In this document: positions 55,417-64,000 of the stretch, piece after piece
Layout of the letters: each line of letters opens with the position of its first letter
How positions within the stretch are numbered: position 1 is the first letter of the stretch
The notes under the pieces: generated by a model
What the model was told of the DNA's origin: nothing
What the model saw: only the letters and a program-made list of their open reading frames with translations
The model's database searches: none
Assembly: GCA_913043145.1 (NCBI GenBank)
Contig: CAJWLP010000004.1
Span: forward strand, 1 to 64,000
From: an uncultured Bacteroidota bacterium
Lineage (GTDB): Bacteria > Bacteroidota > Bacteroidia > NS11-12g > UBA9320
Length of the DNA: 64,000 nt
Reading direction: 5' to 3'
Program-made: the position numbers and the translations under genes

Positions 55417-55843
55417 AAAATCTGTCGCTTAATTCTTTTGTAGGCACACGGCATATAGAACGTTTTCCAAAAATTTTATACCGGTATTTTGCTATAAGTT
55501 TATAAACTAAATCCCTTAATTTTTTAGGTAACCCATTCCCATACTTTAGCATATTATAAGGAAATTTTAAATGCCTAGAGATCTCAATCACAGCATCCGA
55601 TTCAAAATAGTTTTTCCCATTAACCCTGAAAATGATACTGTCTAAAGACTCTGTTAAGTCAAAGTCATTTAAAAGTTGTCTAGCAAAATCAGACTGTAAA
55701 GAAGCAAATTGAAGGTAGTCTTCTTTTTCATGTTTTAAAATAAAATCTACTGAGTGGTTACAAAGATTACAAATGCCGTCAAAAAAGATAATGGGCCCAC
55801 TATAATCTGGGAACTTTACATTGTTATTTTTTTTGAAACCCAC
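55409..55843 (-). CDS. DUF393 (DCC) family thiol-disulfide oxidoreductase-like protein
   Basis: A 144-residue protein of the DCC family: I-I-F-F-D-G-I-C-N-L-C-N-H-S-V-D-F carries the D-x-x-C-x-x-C signature (Asp-Gly-x-Cys-x-x-Cys), with L-Q-F-A-S-L-Q-S further on. The frame is open upstream to 55960, but that part reads through the hscA promoter and lacks family sequence. The GTG at 55843, 17 nt after a minus-strand box TAACTTTG, is the better start. Redox function is suggested by the motif only. It is convergent with rlmN (8-nt overlap) and divergent from hscA. Confidence 0.75.
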   Translation of the reverse strand: MGFKKNNNVKFPDYSGPIIFFDGICNLCNHSVDFILKHEKEDYLQFASLQSDFARQLLNDFDLTESLDSIIFRVNGKNYFESDAVIEISRHLKFPYNMLKYGNGLPKKLRDLVYKLIAKYRYKIFGKRSICRVPTKELSDRFFN

Positions 55844-55905
55844 TAGCTCTCGAATAAGTTCAAAGTTAATATTGGATTCTATTAAATCACTGAAAATAGA
55901 TTGAA

Positions 55906-55913
55906 TATCTTTG
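55906..55913 (+). promoter_or_regulatory. -7 promoter box before hscA
   Basis: TATCTTTG ends 5 nt before the ATG at 55919, predicting a leaderless or nearly leaderless mRNA. It also rules out the in-frame TTG at 55901 as start. Confidence 0.65.
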
Positions 55914-55918
55914 CACCA

Positions 55919-57772
55919 ATGGCAAAAATATCCATTGATATAAATTCGGGAACCATACAAAAAGAATCAGCTGTAATAGGCATCGATTTAGGTACGACTA
56001 ATAGTCTAATTGCTACCATAAATTATAAAACACAAAAGCCTTACTGCATAACCAAAAACAATAAAAGTATTGTGCCAAGTACCATATACTTTGGTGAGCA
56101 AAATATTATAGTAGGCGAGGAAGCTTCAAAAAAACTGATTACCGACCCAAACAATACCCTTTATTCTATAAAACGATTAATGGGAAAAAGCTACCATGAT
56201 GTTGTAGAACAAAGCAACCAACTCAACTATCAAATAATTGACAATCAGGACAAGCTTGTTCAAGTAAAAATTAATGACCGATTCTATACCCCAATTGAAC
56301 TATCCTCTTTCATTCTAAAGGAATTAAAAAGTGTTGGTGCTGATCAATTAAATAAAGAAATTCAAAAAGTAGTCATAACAGTGCCTGCTTACTTTGATGA
56401 TTCTCAAAGACAAGCTACAAGAGATGCTGGTAAACTTGCTGGATTAGATGTTTTAAGAATTATTAACGAACCTACAGCAGCAAGCCTTGCTTATGGTTTA
56501 GGGTTAGATAAAGAAGAGTCTAAAATTGTTGCAGTATACGACTTGGGAGGTGGAACCTTTGATATTTCAATTTTAAATATTCAGCAGGGAATCTTCGAGG
56601 TATTGTCAACCAACGGAGACACTCATCTGGGAGGAGATGACTTTGATCATGCAATTGTGAATCACTGGATAACCCAACATTCAATAACCAAGCTGACTAA
56701 TAGCGATCGACAACTTTTAAGAATTACAGGAGAGCAAGCAAAAAAAGAATTAAGTTCAAATTCAAAATTCAAAAAAACTATCCAGATTAGTAATAAAGAT
56801 TTAAAAGTCACATTAAATCGAGAAGAACTTGAAAATGTTATCCAACCCATCATTGATCGAACAATTTCGATTTGTAATAATGCACTTAGTGATGCTGATA
56901 TTTCAGCTTATAAAATCCAAGAAGTTGTGTTGGTTGGTGGAAGCACGCGAACTCCAAAAGTCAAAAATAGCATTCAAAATTTATTCCCTGACGCGAAAAT
57001 AAATGATCAAATTAATCCTGACGAGGTAGTTGCTCTTGGGGCCGCAATAGAAGCAGATATATTAGCAGGTAATCGAACAGATTTATTGCTTTTAGATGTT
57101 ACACCACTTTCTCTTGGCTTAGAAACTATTGGTGGATTGATGGATGTCCTAATTCCAAGAAATAGCAAAGTACCTAGCCAACTCAAAAAAGAATATACAA
57201 CATCTGTTGATGGCCAAATTAATCTTGCTATAAATGTCTATCAAGGCGAGCGAGAGATGATTGCTGATAATCGAAAAATAGGCGAATTTATCTTAAAAGG
57301 CATTCCTTCTATGCCTGCCGGAATTCCAAAAGTAGAACTGACCTTCTTAATCAATACCGATGGTATTCTTCAAGTAAGTGCTATGGAATTAAGGTCTGGA
57401 GTTAGTCAAGAGGTAACCTTAAAACCGCAATATGGGATTACAGATCAAGAAATTAAAAATATGCTACAAGAGAGTTTAAGTTTCGCCCAGTCTGACATGG
57501 ATAAACGATCGCTTGCAGAATCTACTACTGAGGCAAAGCAACTCATTTATGCTACTCAAAAATTTATTCGAGAAAATAAAGCTTTATTAACTCCGAAGGA
57601 CATTGCAAAACTTGATGAAATTATGCAAGGATTAACTCAATGCATTAATAAAAAAGACCAAAATGCAATATCTTCTCATATAGAGAAGTTAAATGAATTC
57701 AGTAGACCATTCGCAGAAAAAGTCATGGATCACCAAATATCCAAAGCGTTAAGTGGTAAAAAAATCAACTAA
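55919..57772 (+). CDS. hscA: Hsp70 chaperone, HscA type
   Basis: A 617-residue Hsp70. The ATPase domain has V-I-G-I-D-L-G-T-T-N-S-L (phosphate 1), I-N-E-P-T-A-A-S-L-A-Y-G, V-Y-D-L-G-G-G-T-F-D-I-S and L-V-G-G-S-T-R-T-P. The substrate domain begins near L-L-D-V-T-P-L-S-L-G-L-E-T. The N-terminal extension M-A-K-I-S-I-D-I, the length near 616 and the lack of a DnaK-like acidic tail favour HscA (Fe-S cluster chaperone) over DnaK (about 635-640). No iscU, hscB or ferredoxin gene is nearby, so its partners are elsewhere or replaced by SUF. The PorT-like gene follows on the next base after its stop. Confidence 0.85.
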   Translation: MAKISIDINSGTIQKESAVIGIDLGTTNSLIATINYKTQKPYCITKNNKSIVPSTIYFGEQNIIVGEEASKKLITDPNNTLYSIKRLMGKSYHDVVEQSNQLNYQIIDNQDKLVQVKINDRFYTPIELSSFILKELKSVGADQLNKEIQKVVITVPAYFDDSQRQATRDAGKLAGLDVLRIINEPTAASLAYGLGLDKEESKIVAVYDLGGGTFDISILNIQQGIFEVLSTNGDTHLGGDDFDHAIVNHWITQHSITKLTNSDRQLLRITGEQAKKELSSNSKFKKTIQISNKDLKVTLNREELENVIQPIIDRTISICNNALSDADISAYKIQEVVLVGGSTRTPKVKNSIQNLFPDAKINDQINPDEVVALGAAIEADILAGNRTDLLLLDVTPLSLGLETIGGLMDVLIPRNSKVPSQLKKEYTTSVDGQINLAINVYQGEREMIADNRKIGEFILKGIPSMPAGIPKVELTFLINTDGILQVSAMELRSGVSQEVTLKPQYGITDQEIKNMLQESLSFAQSDMDKRSLAESTTEAKQLIYATQKFIRENKALLTPKDIAKLDEIMQGLTQCINKKDQNAISSHIEKLNEFSRPFAEKVMDHQISKALSGKKIN

Positions 57773-58387
57773 ATGAGATTACTATTAGTATTTCTTTGTA
57801 TGCCAATAATAACGTTTAGCTTAATTGCTCAAACTAATGATATATCAGACCATAGGCTTGGTATTAAAACTAGTTTTAACTTATCGAGTATGGTTGGTAC
57901 AGCATTAGAAAACCCTAGGATTAAATTTGGATATACTGCTGGAACATACTTTATTTCAAAAACCAAAAAGAAAACTGGTATTTATTCAGAAATAATTGGA
58001 AACTTCAAAGGTTCAAATTTTAAGAACGGTGATGCAGGATATTCCAAAATCGCTCTATTCTATGTTGATGCTTCCCTTTTACCATTATTTCGTCTCAAGA
58101 ATGAAAGCTCCATCTGTATCGGCCCAACTGTATCCTACCTTGGTCTTTCGTCACTATATGTCGGAGAGAAGAAAAAGTCCGAAATCGACAAACTCAGCTT
58201 AAAACCTTGGGAATATAGCATTACCCTGTACTACCTAATTCCTAAACCTGTCGTTTCTTTTCAATTTGGAACTAAAATTGGCCTTCGAAACATCAATGAC
58301 AACATCATTTTGGACAATATTACTCCTACCATTAACCAAAATGGGACTATTCAAAACATAAGTTTTGAAATTGGCATGTTATTCTAA
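57773..58387 (+). CDS. PorT-like outer membrane beta-barrel protein
   Basis: A 204-residue exported protein with a signal peptide ending L-I-A-Q near residue 21. The barrel begins L-G-I-K-T-S-F-N-L-S, then has G-Y-T-A-G-T-Y-F, Y-V-D-A-S-L-L-P-L-F-R and G-P-T-V-S-Y-L-G, and ends F-E-I-G-M-L-F. This is the small PorT-type or outer-membrane beta-barrel family of Bacteroidota. The true T9SS PorT cannot be told from paralogues by eye. Its ATG follows the hscA stop directly, so it is translated from the same mRNA. Confidence 0.75.
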   Translation: MRLLLVFLCMPIITFSLIAQTNDISDHRLGIKTSFNLSSMVGTALENPRIKFGYTAGTYFISKTKKKTGIYSEIIGNFKGSNFKNGDAGYSKIALFYVDASLLPLFRLKNESSICIGPTVSYLGLSSLYVGEKKKSEIDKLSLKPWEYSITLYYLIPKPVVSFQFGTKIGLRNINDNIILDNITPTINQNGTIQNISFEIGMLF

Positions 58388-58407
58388 AAAGGAGATGGGA
58401 GCTTTAT

Positions 58408-58629
58408 CTATAGCTCATCCTGATTAAAAAAGTAATCGTCGGTCGATGGATATTCTGACCAGATCTCTTCGATAGTTTCAAAGGGTTCTCCATCATCTTC
58501 GAGTTCTTGTAAGTTTTCTACTACTTCTAAAGGTGCTCCTGTTCTAATGGCAAAGTCTATCAACTCATCTTTCGTTGCTGGCCAAGGGGCGTCGTCTAGG
58601 TATGATGCAAGTTCTAATGTCCAATACAT
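58408..58629 (-). CDS. DUF2795 family small acidic protein
   Basis: A 73-residue acidic protein: M-Y-W-T-L-E-L-A-S-Y-L-D-D-A-P-W-P-A-T-K-D-E-L-I-D-F-A, then G-A-P-L-E-V-V-E-N-L-Q-E-L-E-D. This is a nearly invariant small protein of Bacteroidota in the DUF2795 family. Its function is unknown. It stands alone between convergent PorT-like and same-strand rlmB genes. About 95 nt upstream of it shows no other feature. Confidence 0.9.
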   Translation of the reverse strand: MYWTLELASYLDDAPWPATKDELIDFAIRTGAPLEVVENLQELEDDGEPFETIEEIWSEYPSTDDYFFNQDEL

Positions 58630-58725
58630 GGGCTGTAATATTATAGGTTCGTACTAATGGTGCGAAAATAACTTTTTTTCAGAATTCCCAATAACTGAAA
58701 ATATTGATTTTTAATTATCTGTATA

Positions 58726-59457
58726 TCAGACATTTAGCTCATGTAAAAGAATTCCAGCAGCAACCGAAACATTGAGCGAATCCATGTTTCCTTTCATTTT
58801 TATTCGCCAGACATAGTCCATAAGTGCTAATCGCTCACGCGATAACCCCTTGTCTTCATTGCCCATCCAAAGTGCCCATGAAGTCATTTCTTGAATATTC
58901 GAATGGTCCATCGTTTGATCTGTTTTTTCGGATGCCGCAATTTGTGGTATCCCCCAGCTTTTTAGATAGGTCAATGTATTGGCTAGGCTACTTACACGGG
59001 CCACAGGTAGTTTCAACAAAGCCCCGGCAGAGGATTTAATTGCTCCTTCACCTATTTCCGCATTGGCTTTAACTCCAACAATTAATAAATCCACCCCAAA
59101 TGCAAGACATGATCTAGAAATTGCTCCAATATTCCGAATGTCTTGAATACCATCAGCTACCAATATTCTTGGGGGCTCGCCATTTTCAAATAATCGGGTG
59201 ATGGTCTCTTCTAAGGGTACAAACTCTATAGGGCTTTTTATGGCTATTACCCCTTGGTGATTAGCTCGAGTAATGCGATTAAGTTTTTCAATAGGCACCA
59301 TCTGAAAGGGGGTGTTTGACTTTTTGGCGAGTTGTCTCAATACGCCAATTTTTTGCTTATCCGCCTGATTATTAACATATACCTTGCCTATGGTGACATC
59401 GCTATGTAGCAATTCTTCCACACCATGAAAGCCAATAATGATGCCCTCTCTACTCAT
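58726..59457 (-). CDS. rlmB: 23S rRNA Gm2251 methyltransferase (SpoU/TrmH)
   Basis: A 243-residue SPOUT methyltransferase. The N-terminal substrate-binding domain (about 1-75: I-I-G-F-H-G-V-E-E-L-L) is followed by the knotted SPOUT domain: I-L-V-A-D-G-I-Q-D-I-R-N-I-G-A-I-S-R, S-S-A-G-A-L-L-K-L, and G-N-E-D-K-G-L. The last motif is M-D-S-L-N-V-S-V-A-A-G-I-L-L. It methylates the ribose of a guanosine in 23S rRNA. It starts 5 nt after the DUF2723 gene, hence one operon. Confidence 0.92.
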   Translation of the reverse strand: MSREGIIIGFHGVEELLHSDVTIGKVYVNNQADKQKIGVLRQLAKKSNTPFQMVPIEKLNRITRANHQGVIAIKSPIEFVPLEETITRLFENGEPPRILVADGIQDIRNIGAISRSCLAFGVDLLIVGVKANAEIGEGAIKSSAGALLKLPVARVSSLANTLTYLKSWGIPQIAASEKTDQTMDHSNIQEMTSWALWMGNEDKGLSRERLALMDYVWRIKMKGNMDSLNVSVAAGILLHELNV

Positions 59458-59462
59458 CTAGA

Positions 59463-62400
59463 TTAATATAGAGCGGAGGATTGCTTGAAAAGATCCTCGT
59501 ACTTTATCGCCAAATCATCTCGTTTATACTCACGAGCTAGTGGGCCAATATTTCGAAGAATTTGAATATTCTCATTCTTATTATCCACTACGGTGAACTT
59601 CTTGTAGTAATTAATTAAATCAAATGCATCATCGCCTACTTCCATTAAAAACTGATCTCCTTTTTCTAATTGATTGGCTTTATAATAGATGTCTGCACTT
59701 GCTGCTTTCAACCTCAAATTCATGGGTAATAAGCTCTCTGGCATAGATGCATAGCATTTATCCAACAATGCTGTGGCTGTATCAAGTTTGTTCGTGTTAG
59801 CATAATAATCCGCTACTTGAATGAATAAGGATCTCAAGTTCTGAGGTACCAACTGAGCTTTATCGTCCAAAAACATCGTACCTTCTTCCATATTGCCCCA
59901 CTCGTATACATTCATTAACTTATTGTATAATAAATCCATGTCATCCATTCCTCGCATTCTTTTGTTTGCTTCTATGGGCAACAATTGATAAGTTAGGCCA
60001 TTATGTCTGAAATACTTATCAAGGTTCATATATACTGATGATCCAGTAGTAGTCGTCCAATAAATGGGTCTTTTCCATCCTGTTTTAGCATTAGTAGCAA
60101 TGATGTCTAATACAACCAAATCTCCCTTACTTAAGCCGCTCTTTCCAATATTCCAGTATATCTTATCGACAATCTTAGCAGTGTCTCTATCTGGCACATA
60201 TCCAGTAGCGATTACAGCTTTCTTATCTACTTCTACACTGAAATTTTTTACTGGAAATACATTAATCAGATCTCCTGCATTTGTTCGTTGCTTTCTGCTA
60301 GGTTCATCAGAGGTAACATACTTGAGAACTTGATCTAGTGGGTAATATTGATCTTGAGGAATTGATTTGTTTTCAAAGTATCGCACATAATCTCGTTTAC
60401 CCGCTACTATTTTCTCTGCGGGTATTGTTAGAGGTAATGCCTCGCTATCAAACACCTTTCTTCGTAGTGCACTGCTATACCACTCGGTTGGTAAAAGGCT
60501 TAAATTAATTACTCTTACATCTGTTCGAATTCCTTCTACATTTTGAGCGTACCAAAGCGGATAGGTATCGTTATCACCATTGGTAAAAAGTATGGCATTT
60601 TCCTCGCAACTATTTAAATAGTTTTTTGCAAACGATATCCCTAATTCTCTTCCCGAACGATCATGATCATCCCAATTTTGGAACCCCATCAATACTGGAG
60701 AAACCAACAAGGCAACAACTGTTGCACTTGATGCTGCTATGGTTTTATTAACTGATTTTTTTAATAAATCAACTAAAAATAAAACACTCAAACCTATCCA
60801 AATGCAAAATGTTTGGAATGAGCCCACCGAAGAATAATCTCTTTCGCGTGGCTCCATAGGGGGTTGATTTAGATAAACTACAACGAGTAAACCGGTAAAT
60901 AAAAATAGAGTCAAAACAGTGTAGAAATCCATCTTACTTTTTTGATACATCACTACAATACCTAATATTCCCAAAATTAAGGGTAAAAAGAAGAATGTAT
61001 TATGTGCTTTATTGTACCGCAAACTCACTGGAACATCTTGTGGTATACCAAGTCTCCATTCATCTAAAAATTTAATTCCAGAAATCCAGTTGCCCTCGAG
61101 ACTATTTCCTAAAACATTTTGAATATCATTCTGTCTACCAGCAAAGTTCCACATAAAATATCTCCAATACATCCACCCCAACTGGTACTTAAACATGAAC
61201 TTCATGTTATTGGCAAATGTGGGCTTTTTTTTCTTGACTGACTCTAATTGTTGTTCTAGCTGATTTCTTCCAGAATATTTTTTAATCATACCATTCCATA
61301 AGGGATAGTATCTAGACTTCTCGGACATATCGCCCATTCGAGGTAAAACCGTTGAGAATCGATCATCATAAATAGGCTCTTGTTTTGTCCCTATTTCTTC
61401 GTAAGAATCTTCTCCTCGTCTGTATTGTGTTTTGCCTTGTTCAATATCCACCAAATCAGCGTTGTAGTAAGGTCCAAAAAGTAACGGCCTTGAACCATAT
61501 TGTTCACGGTTAATATAACTAAGTAAACTTTCTGCATCTTGAGGATCATTCATGTCAATTGCGGGCTCTGCAATCGAACGAATCACCACCATGCTATATG
61601 ACGAAAACCCAAGCATTATAAATGCAAAACATAAAATAGCTAGGTTAGCAATCGGTTTGTTATTTTTAATGGTGTATTGAATTCCAAAAGTAATGCCTAA
61701 CACTATGAGTAATAAGAAAAACAAGACTCCTGAATTAAACGGCAAGCCGAATGAATTAACGAATATCTTGTCAAAAAATGCCGCAATAGCTGGCGTTTTG
61801 GGAATGATTCCCCATTGAAGTAGAGCTATGGAACCAAACCCAATAACTGATGCTCTGATGATATTTCTTCTACTTACTCCAAATTTATTTATGAAGTAAT
61901 ACAAGAATACTGCTGGTACAACCAAAATATTTAATAAGTGAAGTCCAATACCTAGACCTATAATATAGGCTATGAAAACTATCCAGCGATCGGAAGTAGG
62001 GTCTTCTTTTACTTTTTCCCATTTGAGAATTGCCCAAAATGCCAAAGCCATAAAACATGAAGAGCCCGCATAAACTTCTGCCTCTACTGCATTGAACCAA
62101 AACGTATCCATAAATGTAACAGACATAGCCGCTACAAGACCAGAACCGATTATAGAAATTGCATTGCCAAGATCAACTGATTTAACATTTAAGTCAATTT
62201 TAAGAATTTTTTTAGCAAAGTGAGTTGTAATCCAAAAAGTAAACATCACTGTGGCTGCACTAAAAACTGCACTCAACATATTTACCGCTATCGCTACTTC
62301 GTGTGTACCAGGTGTAGCAAAAATTGAAAATAGTCGTCCAAGCATCAAAAACAACGGTGCACCTGGAGGGTGAACCACCTGTAATCTGTAGGAAGCTGAT

Positions 62401-62519
62401 ATAAACTCCCCGCAATCCCATAAGCTTACAGATTGCTCCAAAGTCATTATATAAACAGCTATAGCCATTAAGAATGTAACCCATCCAAAAACAGTATTTA
62501 CCTTTTTAAAATTATTCAT
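59463..62519 (-). CDS. DUF2723 membrane protein (O-mannosyltransferase-like)
   Basis: A 1018-residue protein with about twelve membrane helices over the first 650 residues, then a long extracytoplasmic domain with TPR-like C-terminal repeats. The motif L-W-D-C-G-E-F-I-S-A-S-Y-x-L-x-V-x-H-P-P-G-A-P-L-F near residues 32-56 is the GT-C acidic loop of DUF2723 proteins (CAZy family GT117, as far as I recall), probable protein O-glycosyltransferases of the general O-glycosylation pathway of Bacteroidota. The frame extends upstream to 62600, but the ATG at 62519 gives the family N-terminus. rlmB follows after 5 nt. Confidence 0.9.
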   Translation of the reverse strand: MNNFKKVNTVFGWVTFLMAIAVYIMTLEQSVSLWDCGEFISASYRLQVVHPPGAPLFLMLGRLFSIFATPGTHEVAIAVNMLSAVFSAATVMFTFWITTHFAKKILKIDLNVKSVDLGNAISIIGSGLVAAMSVTFMDTFWFNAVEAEVYAGSSCFMALAFWAILKWEKVKEDPTSDRWIVFIAYIIGLGIGLHLLNILVVPAVFLYYFINKFGVSRRNIIRASVIGFGSIALLQWGIIPKTPAIAAFFDKIFVNSFGLPFNSGVLFFLLLIVLGITFGIQYTIKNNKPIANLAILCFAFIMLGFSSYSMVVIRSIAEPAIDMNDPQDAESLLSYINREQYGSRPLLFGPYYNADLVDIEQGKTQYRRGEDSYEEIGTKQEPIYDDRFSTVLPRMGDMSEKSRYYPLWNGMIKKYSGRNQLEQQLESVKKKKPTFANNMKFMFKYQLGWMYWRYFMWNFAGRQNDIQNVLGNSLEGNWISGIKFLDEWRLGIPQDVPVSLRYNKAHNTFFFLPLILGILGIVVMYQKSKMDFYTVLTLFLFTGLLVVVYLNQPPMEPRERDYSSVGSFQTFCIWIGLSVLFLVDLLKKSVNKTIAASSATVVALLVSPVLMGFQNWDDHDRSGRELGISFAKNYLNSCEENAILFTNGDNDTYPLWYAQNVEGIRTDVRVINLSLLPTEWYSSALRRKVFDSEALPLTIPAEKIVAGKRDYVRYFENKSIPQDQYYPLDQVLKYVTSDEPSRKQRTNAGDLINVFPVKNFSVEVDKKAVIATGYVPDRDTAKIVDKIYWNIGKSGLSKGDLVVLDIIATNAKTGWKRPIYWTTTTGSSVYMNLDKYFRHNGLTYQLLPIEANKRMRGMDDMDLLYNKLMNVYEWGNMEEGTMFLDDKAQLVPQNLRSLFIQVADYYANTNKLDTATALLDKCYASMPESLLPMNLRLKAASADIYYKANQLEKGDQFLMEVGDDAFDLINYYKKFTVVDNKNENIQILRNIGPLAREYKRDDLAIKYEDLFKQSSALY

Positions 62520-62678
62520 TGCGTGATTTTTTAAATCTTCGGGCGAAAATAAAAGATTTAGATCATAAAACTCCACCAATCTAAGTAATTCAATAAGCAC
62601 TTTATGAAAGAGAAATCATTTGAATTGGGCACTATTGGCATTTAGTTGGTTTATTTGCACATCATTAAACTCACTTAA

Positions 62679-63578
62679 TTGAAAGAACAATATCCAATAA
62701 GTTTTTGTCCTGTTTGCGGTCATTCGTCGTTTAAGCATTACTTAGATGTGCCTGACTGGCTTGTGTCAAAAGAACGATTTGAGCTAAAGCAATGTGAGCA
62801 ATGTCATTTTGTATTTACGGCAAATGCCCCAAGCGAAAAAGAAATCGGACCGTATTATAATAGCGAAGAATATGTTGAGCATTCAGACACAACTAATGGA
62901 TTGATATACTCCATATATCATGTGGCTCGAAGAGTAATGCTCAATTTTAAATATCGAAAAATAAAGCGTTTAAATACAGGGAAAAAATTACTTGATATAG
63001 GATCAGGTTCTGGCTACTTTATGAACCATATGAAAAAAAATGGTTATGATGTAACAGGTGTTGAAATTAGTGAGAAAGCTAATGCACTTTGTGAAAAAAA
63101 CTTTGGAATTAAAGCACACAGTCCTTCTGAATTTATTGAAGAAAAACTAGACAAAAATTACGATATCATTAGCTTATGGCATGTGTTTGAACATGTTTAT
63201 AGCTATGATACTTATTTTGATTTATTCTCTAAATCTTTAAACGATAAAGGCTACCTAATTTTGGCCCTCCCTAATTGCGATTCACCTGACGCTAAAATAT
63301 ATAAATCCTATTGGAGTGCTTATGATACCCCAAGGCATATATGGCATTTTACCCCTAAAACTATTGAGAAATTTGCAAAAAAGAGAGGGTTTAATATCAT
63401 CAAAAAGCACCGACTGCCACTCGACCCATTTTTTAATGCAATGGTGAGTGATTCTTACAGAGACAGATTTACTTTTTTACCCATTACACTTTTAAAAGGG
63501 CTTTATTCGTATCTCGTCTCATTATTAAACATCGAAAAATCTAGCTCGATTATTTATGTCTTTAAGAAGAACATTTAA
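62679..63578 (+). CDS. Class I SAM methyltransferase with zinc ribbon
   Basis: A 299-residue protein. An N-terminal Cys4 zinc ribbon (C-P-V-C-G-H at about 10-15 and C-E-Q-C-H near 39-43) precedes the methyltransferase domain, which has L-L-D-I-G-S-G-S-G-Y-F (motif I), V-T-G-V-E-I-S, and D-I-I-S-L-W-H-V-F-E-H-V with a proton-relay-like W-H segment. This arrangement is usual in methyltransferases of O-antigen or small-molecule methylation. The substrate is not known. The start is TTG at 62679, since the frame has no ATG before the ribbon. The stop overlaps the next convergent gene by 4 nt in a TTAA sequence. Confidence 0.85.
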   Translation: MKEQYPISFCPVCGHSSFKHYLDVPDWLVSKERFELKQCEQCHFVFTANAPSEKEIGPYYNSEEYVEHSDTTNGLIYSIYHVARRVMLNFKYRKIKRLNTGKKLLDIGSGSGYFMNHMKKNGYDVTGVEISEKANALCEKNFGIKAHSPSEFIEEKLDKNYDIISLWHVFEHVYSYDTYFDLFSKSLNDKGYLILALPNCDSPDAKIYKSYWSAYDTPRHIWHFTPKTIEKFAKKRGFNIIKKHRLPLDPFFNAMVSDSYRDRFTFLPITLLKGLYSYLVSLLNIEKSSSIIYVFKKNI

Positions 63579-64000
63579 ATCTTTGAGAACCTTTTGATGA
63601 AAACTCGATTATTTTCTATGATTTTCAAATAATACGTTCCCGATGCTAGCTCTGAAATATTTAATGCGTTTTTGAATGAACCACTCATCACTGTCTCACC
63701 CATTGAATTAATCACTTTTATGTTTGATGAAGTGTTTTCGTATCCAGCAATAACAATCTTTTGAGTAGCTGGATTGGGGTATAAATTGATTTGAAAATTT
63801 TCTAATTCAGCAATGTTTGCTGAGGTATTTTCAGTAATCGATATCGTGTCAATAAATACCCGATCTCCTCTGTTGTTTCCATTTCCATTAGCAGCCATTG
63901 CAGACACATAGAAAGTAACCGAACCTGTTCCGCTAGCAGGTGCCGTCCAATTAGCAATCCAAGTCTGTGCATTTGAAGAAGAGCTACTTGCAAATTTATG
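63575..64000 (-). CDS. T9SS-sorted protein, C-terminal part (runs off window)
   Basis: The 3' end of a larger gene whose start lies beyond 64000. The 141 visible residues are open to the window edge. They include W-x-A-P-A-S-G-T-G-S-V-T-F-Y-V-S-A-M-A-A-N-G-N-G-N-N-R-G-D, a pattern seen in reeler/choice-of-anchor V domains. A T9SS type A sorting domain follows: L-Y-P-N-P-A-T-Q-K-I-V-I-A-G, N-S-M-G-E-T-V and L-A-S-G-T-Y-Y-L-K-I. It should be exported by T9SS; the catalytic or binding part is outside the window. Confidence 0.8.
   Translation of the reverse strand, partial: HKFASSSSSNAQTWIANWTAPASGTGSVTFYVSAMAANGNGNNRGDRVFIDTISITENTSANIAELENFQINLYPNPATQKIVIAGYENTSSNIKVINSMGETVMSGSFKNALNISELASGTYYLKIIENNRVFIKRFSKI

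Overview
The window is a compact, AT-rich chromosomal segment of a Bacteroidota bacterium, most likely of class Flavobacteriia. The evidence is the gliding-motility genes gldA, gldF and gldG, several proteins with type IX secretion (T9SS) C-terminal sorting domains, type III glutamine synthetase, a fused E1 alpha-beta keto-acid dehydrogenase, HPPD, a DUF2723 mannosyltransferase-like protein, a DUF4271 protein and YtxJ, plus a recurring -7 promoter box of the form TAnnTTTG. I see no prophage, transposon, CRISPR array or rRNA. One tRNA gene (Val, anticodon TAC) is present.

Layout. 1-6 kb holds envelope and small accessory genes: a lipoprotein broken by a nonsense codon, a YceI lipoprotein, a SOUL heme-binding protein, a DUF2007 protein, a secreted esterase, and an unusual fusion of a YdjM/DUF457 membrane protein to a GH16 glucanase. 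6-18 kb is mostly housekeeping: YifB, a thioesterase, a TonB-like protein, feoAB, the branched-chain E1 fusion, PabA/TrpG, a CBS protein, a short Omp85 protein, NAD kinase, HPPD and Dtd. 18-31 kb has tRNA-Val, an AsmA protein, HemW, a second short Omp85 protein, DUF4271, HemD, a THUMP-like methyltransferase, a tiny lipoprotein with YtxJ, a beta-barrel candidate, a BNR-repeat T9SS protein and Hsp20. 31-43 kb is on the minus strand. It carries a tightly overlapping run of a T9SS cargo, gldA, gldF, gldG, a PagL-like lipid A deacylase and a DUF2807 lipoprotein, then a tyrS operon with two flavoproteins and an unknown membrane protein. 43-64 kb has polA, lpxH, prfA, glnN, a PorE-like OmpA lipoprotein, purM, rlmN, a DUF393 protein, an HscA-type Hsp70, a PorT-like barrel, DUF2795, rlmB, DUF2723, a methyltransferase and the 3' end of another T9SS protein.

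Common themes are the cell envelope and T9SS/gliding (GldAFG, the PorE-like anchor, four cargo or cargo-like proteins, two Omp85 proteins, AsmA, LpxH, PagL) and heme/iron (FeoAB, HemD, HemW, SOUL).

The observations most worth a second look are: (i) the DUF457-GH16 fusion; (ii) the gldAFG run joined by overlapping genes to a T9SS cargo and a lipid A deacylase; (iii) a retropepsin-like C-terminal domain on the PorE-like protein whose catalytic Asp appears replaced; (iv) promoter boxes only 4-9 nt before start codons, predicting leaderless or nearly leaderless mRNAs; and (v) a stop codon at the third codon of the first lipoprotein gene. Every family call is from reading motifs by eye; no database search was possible.
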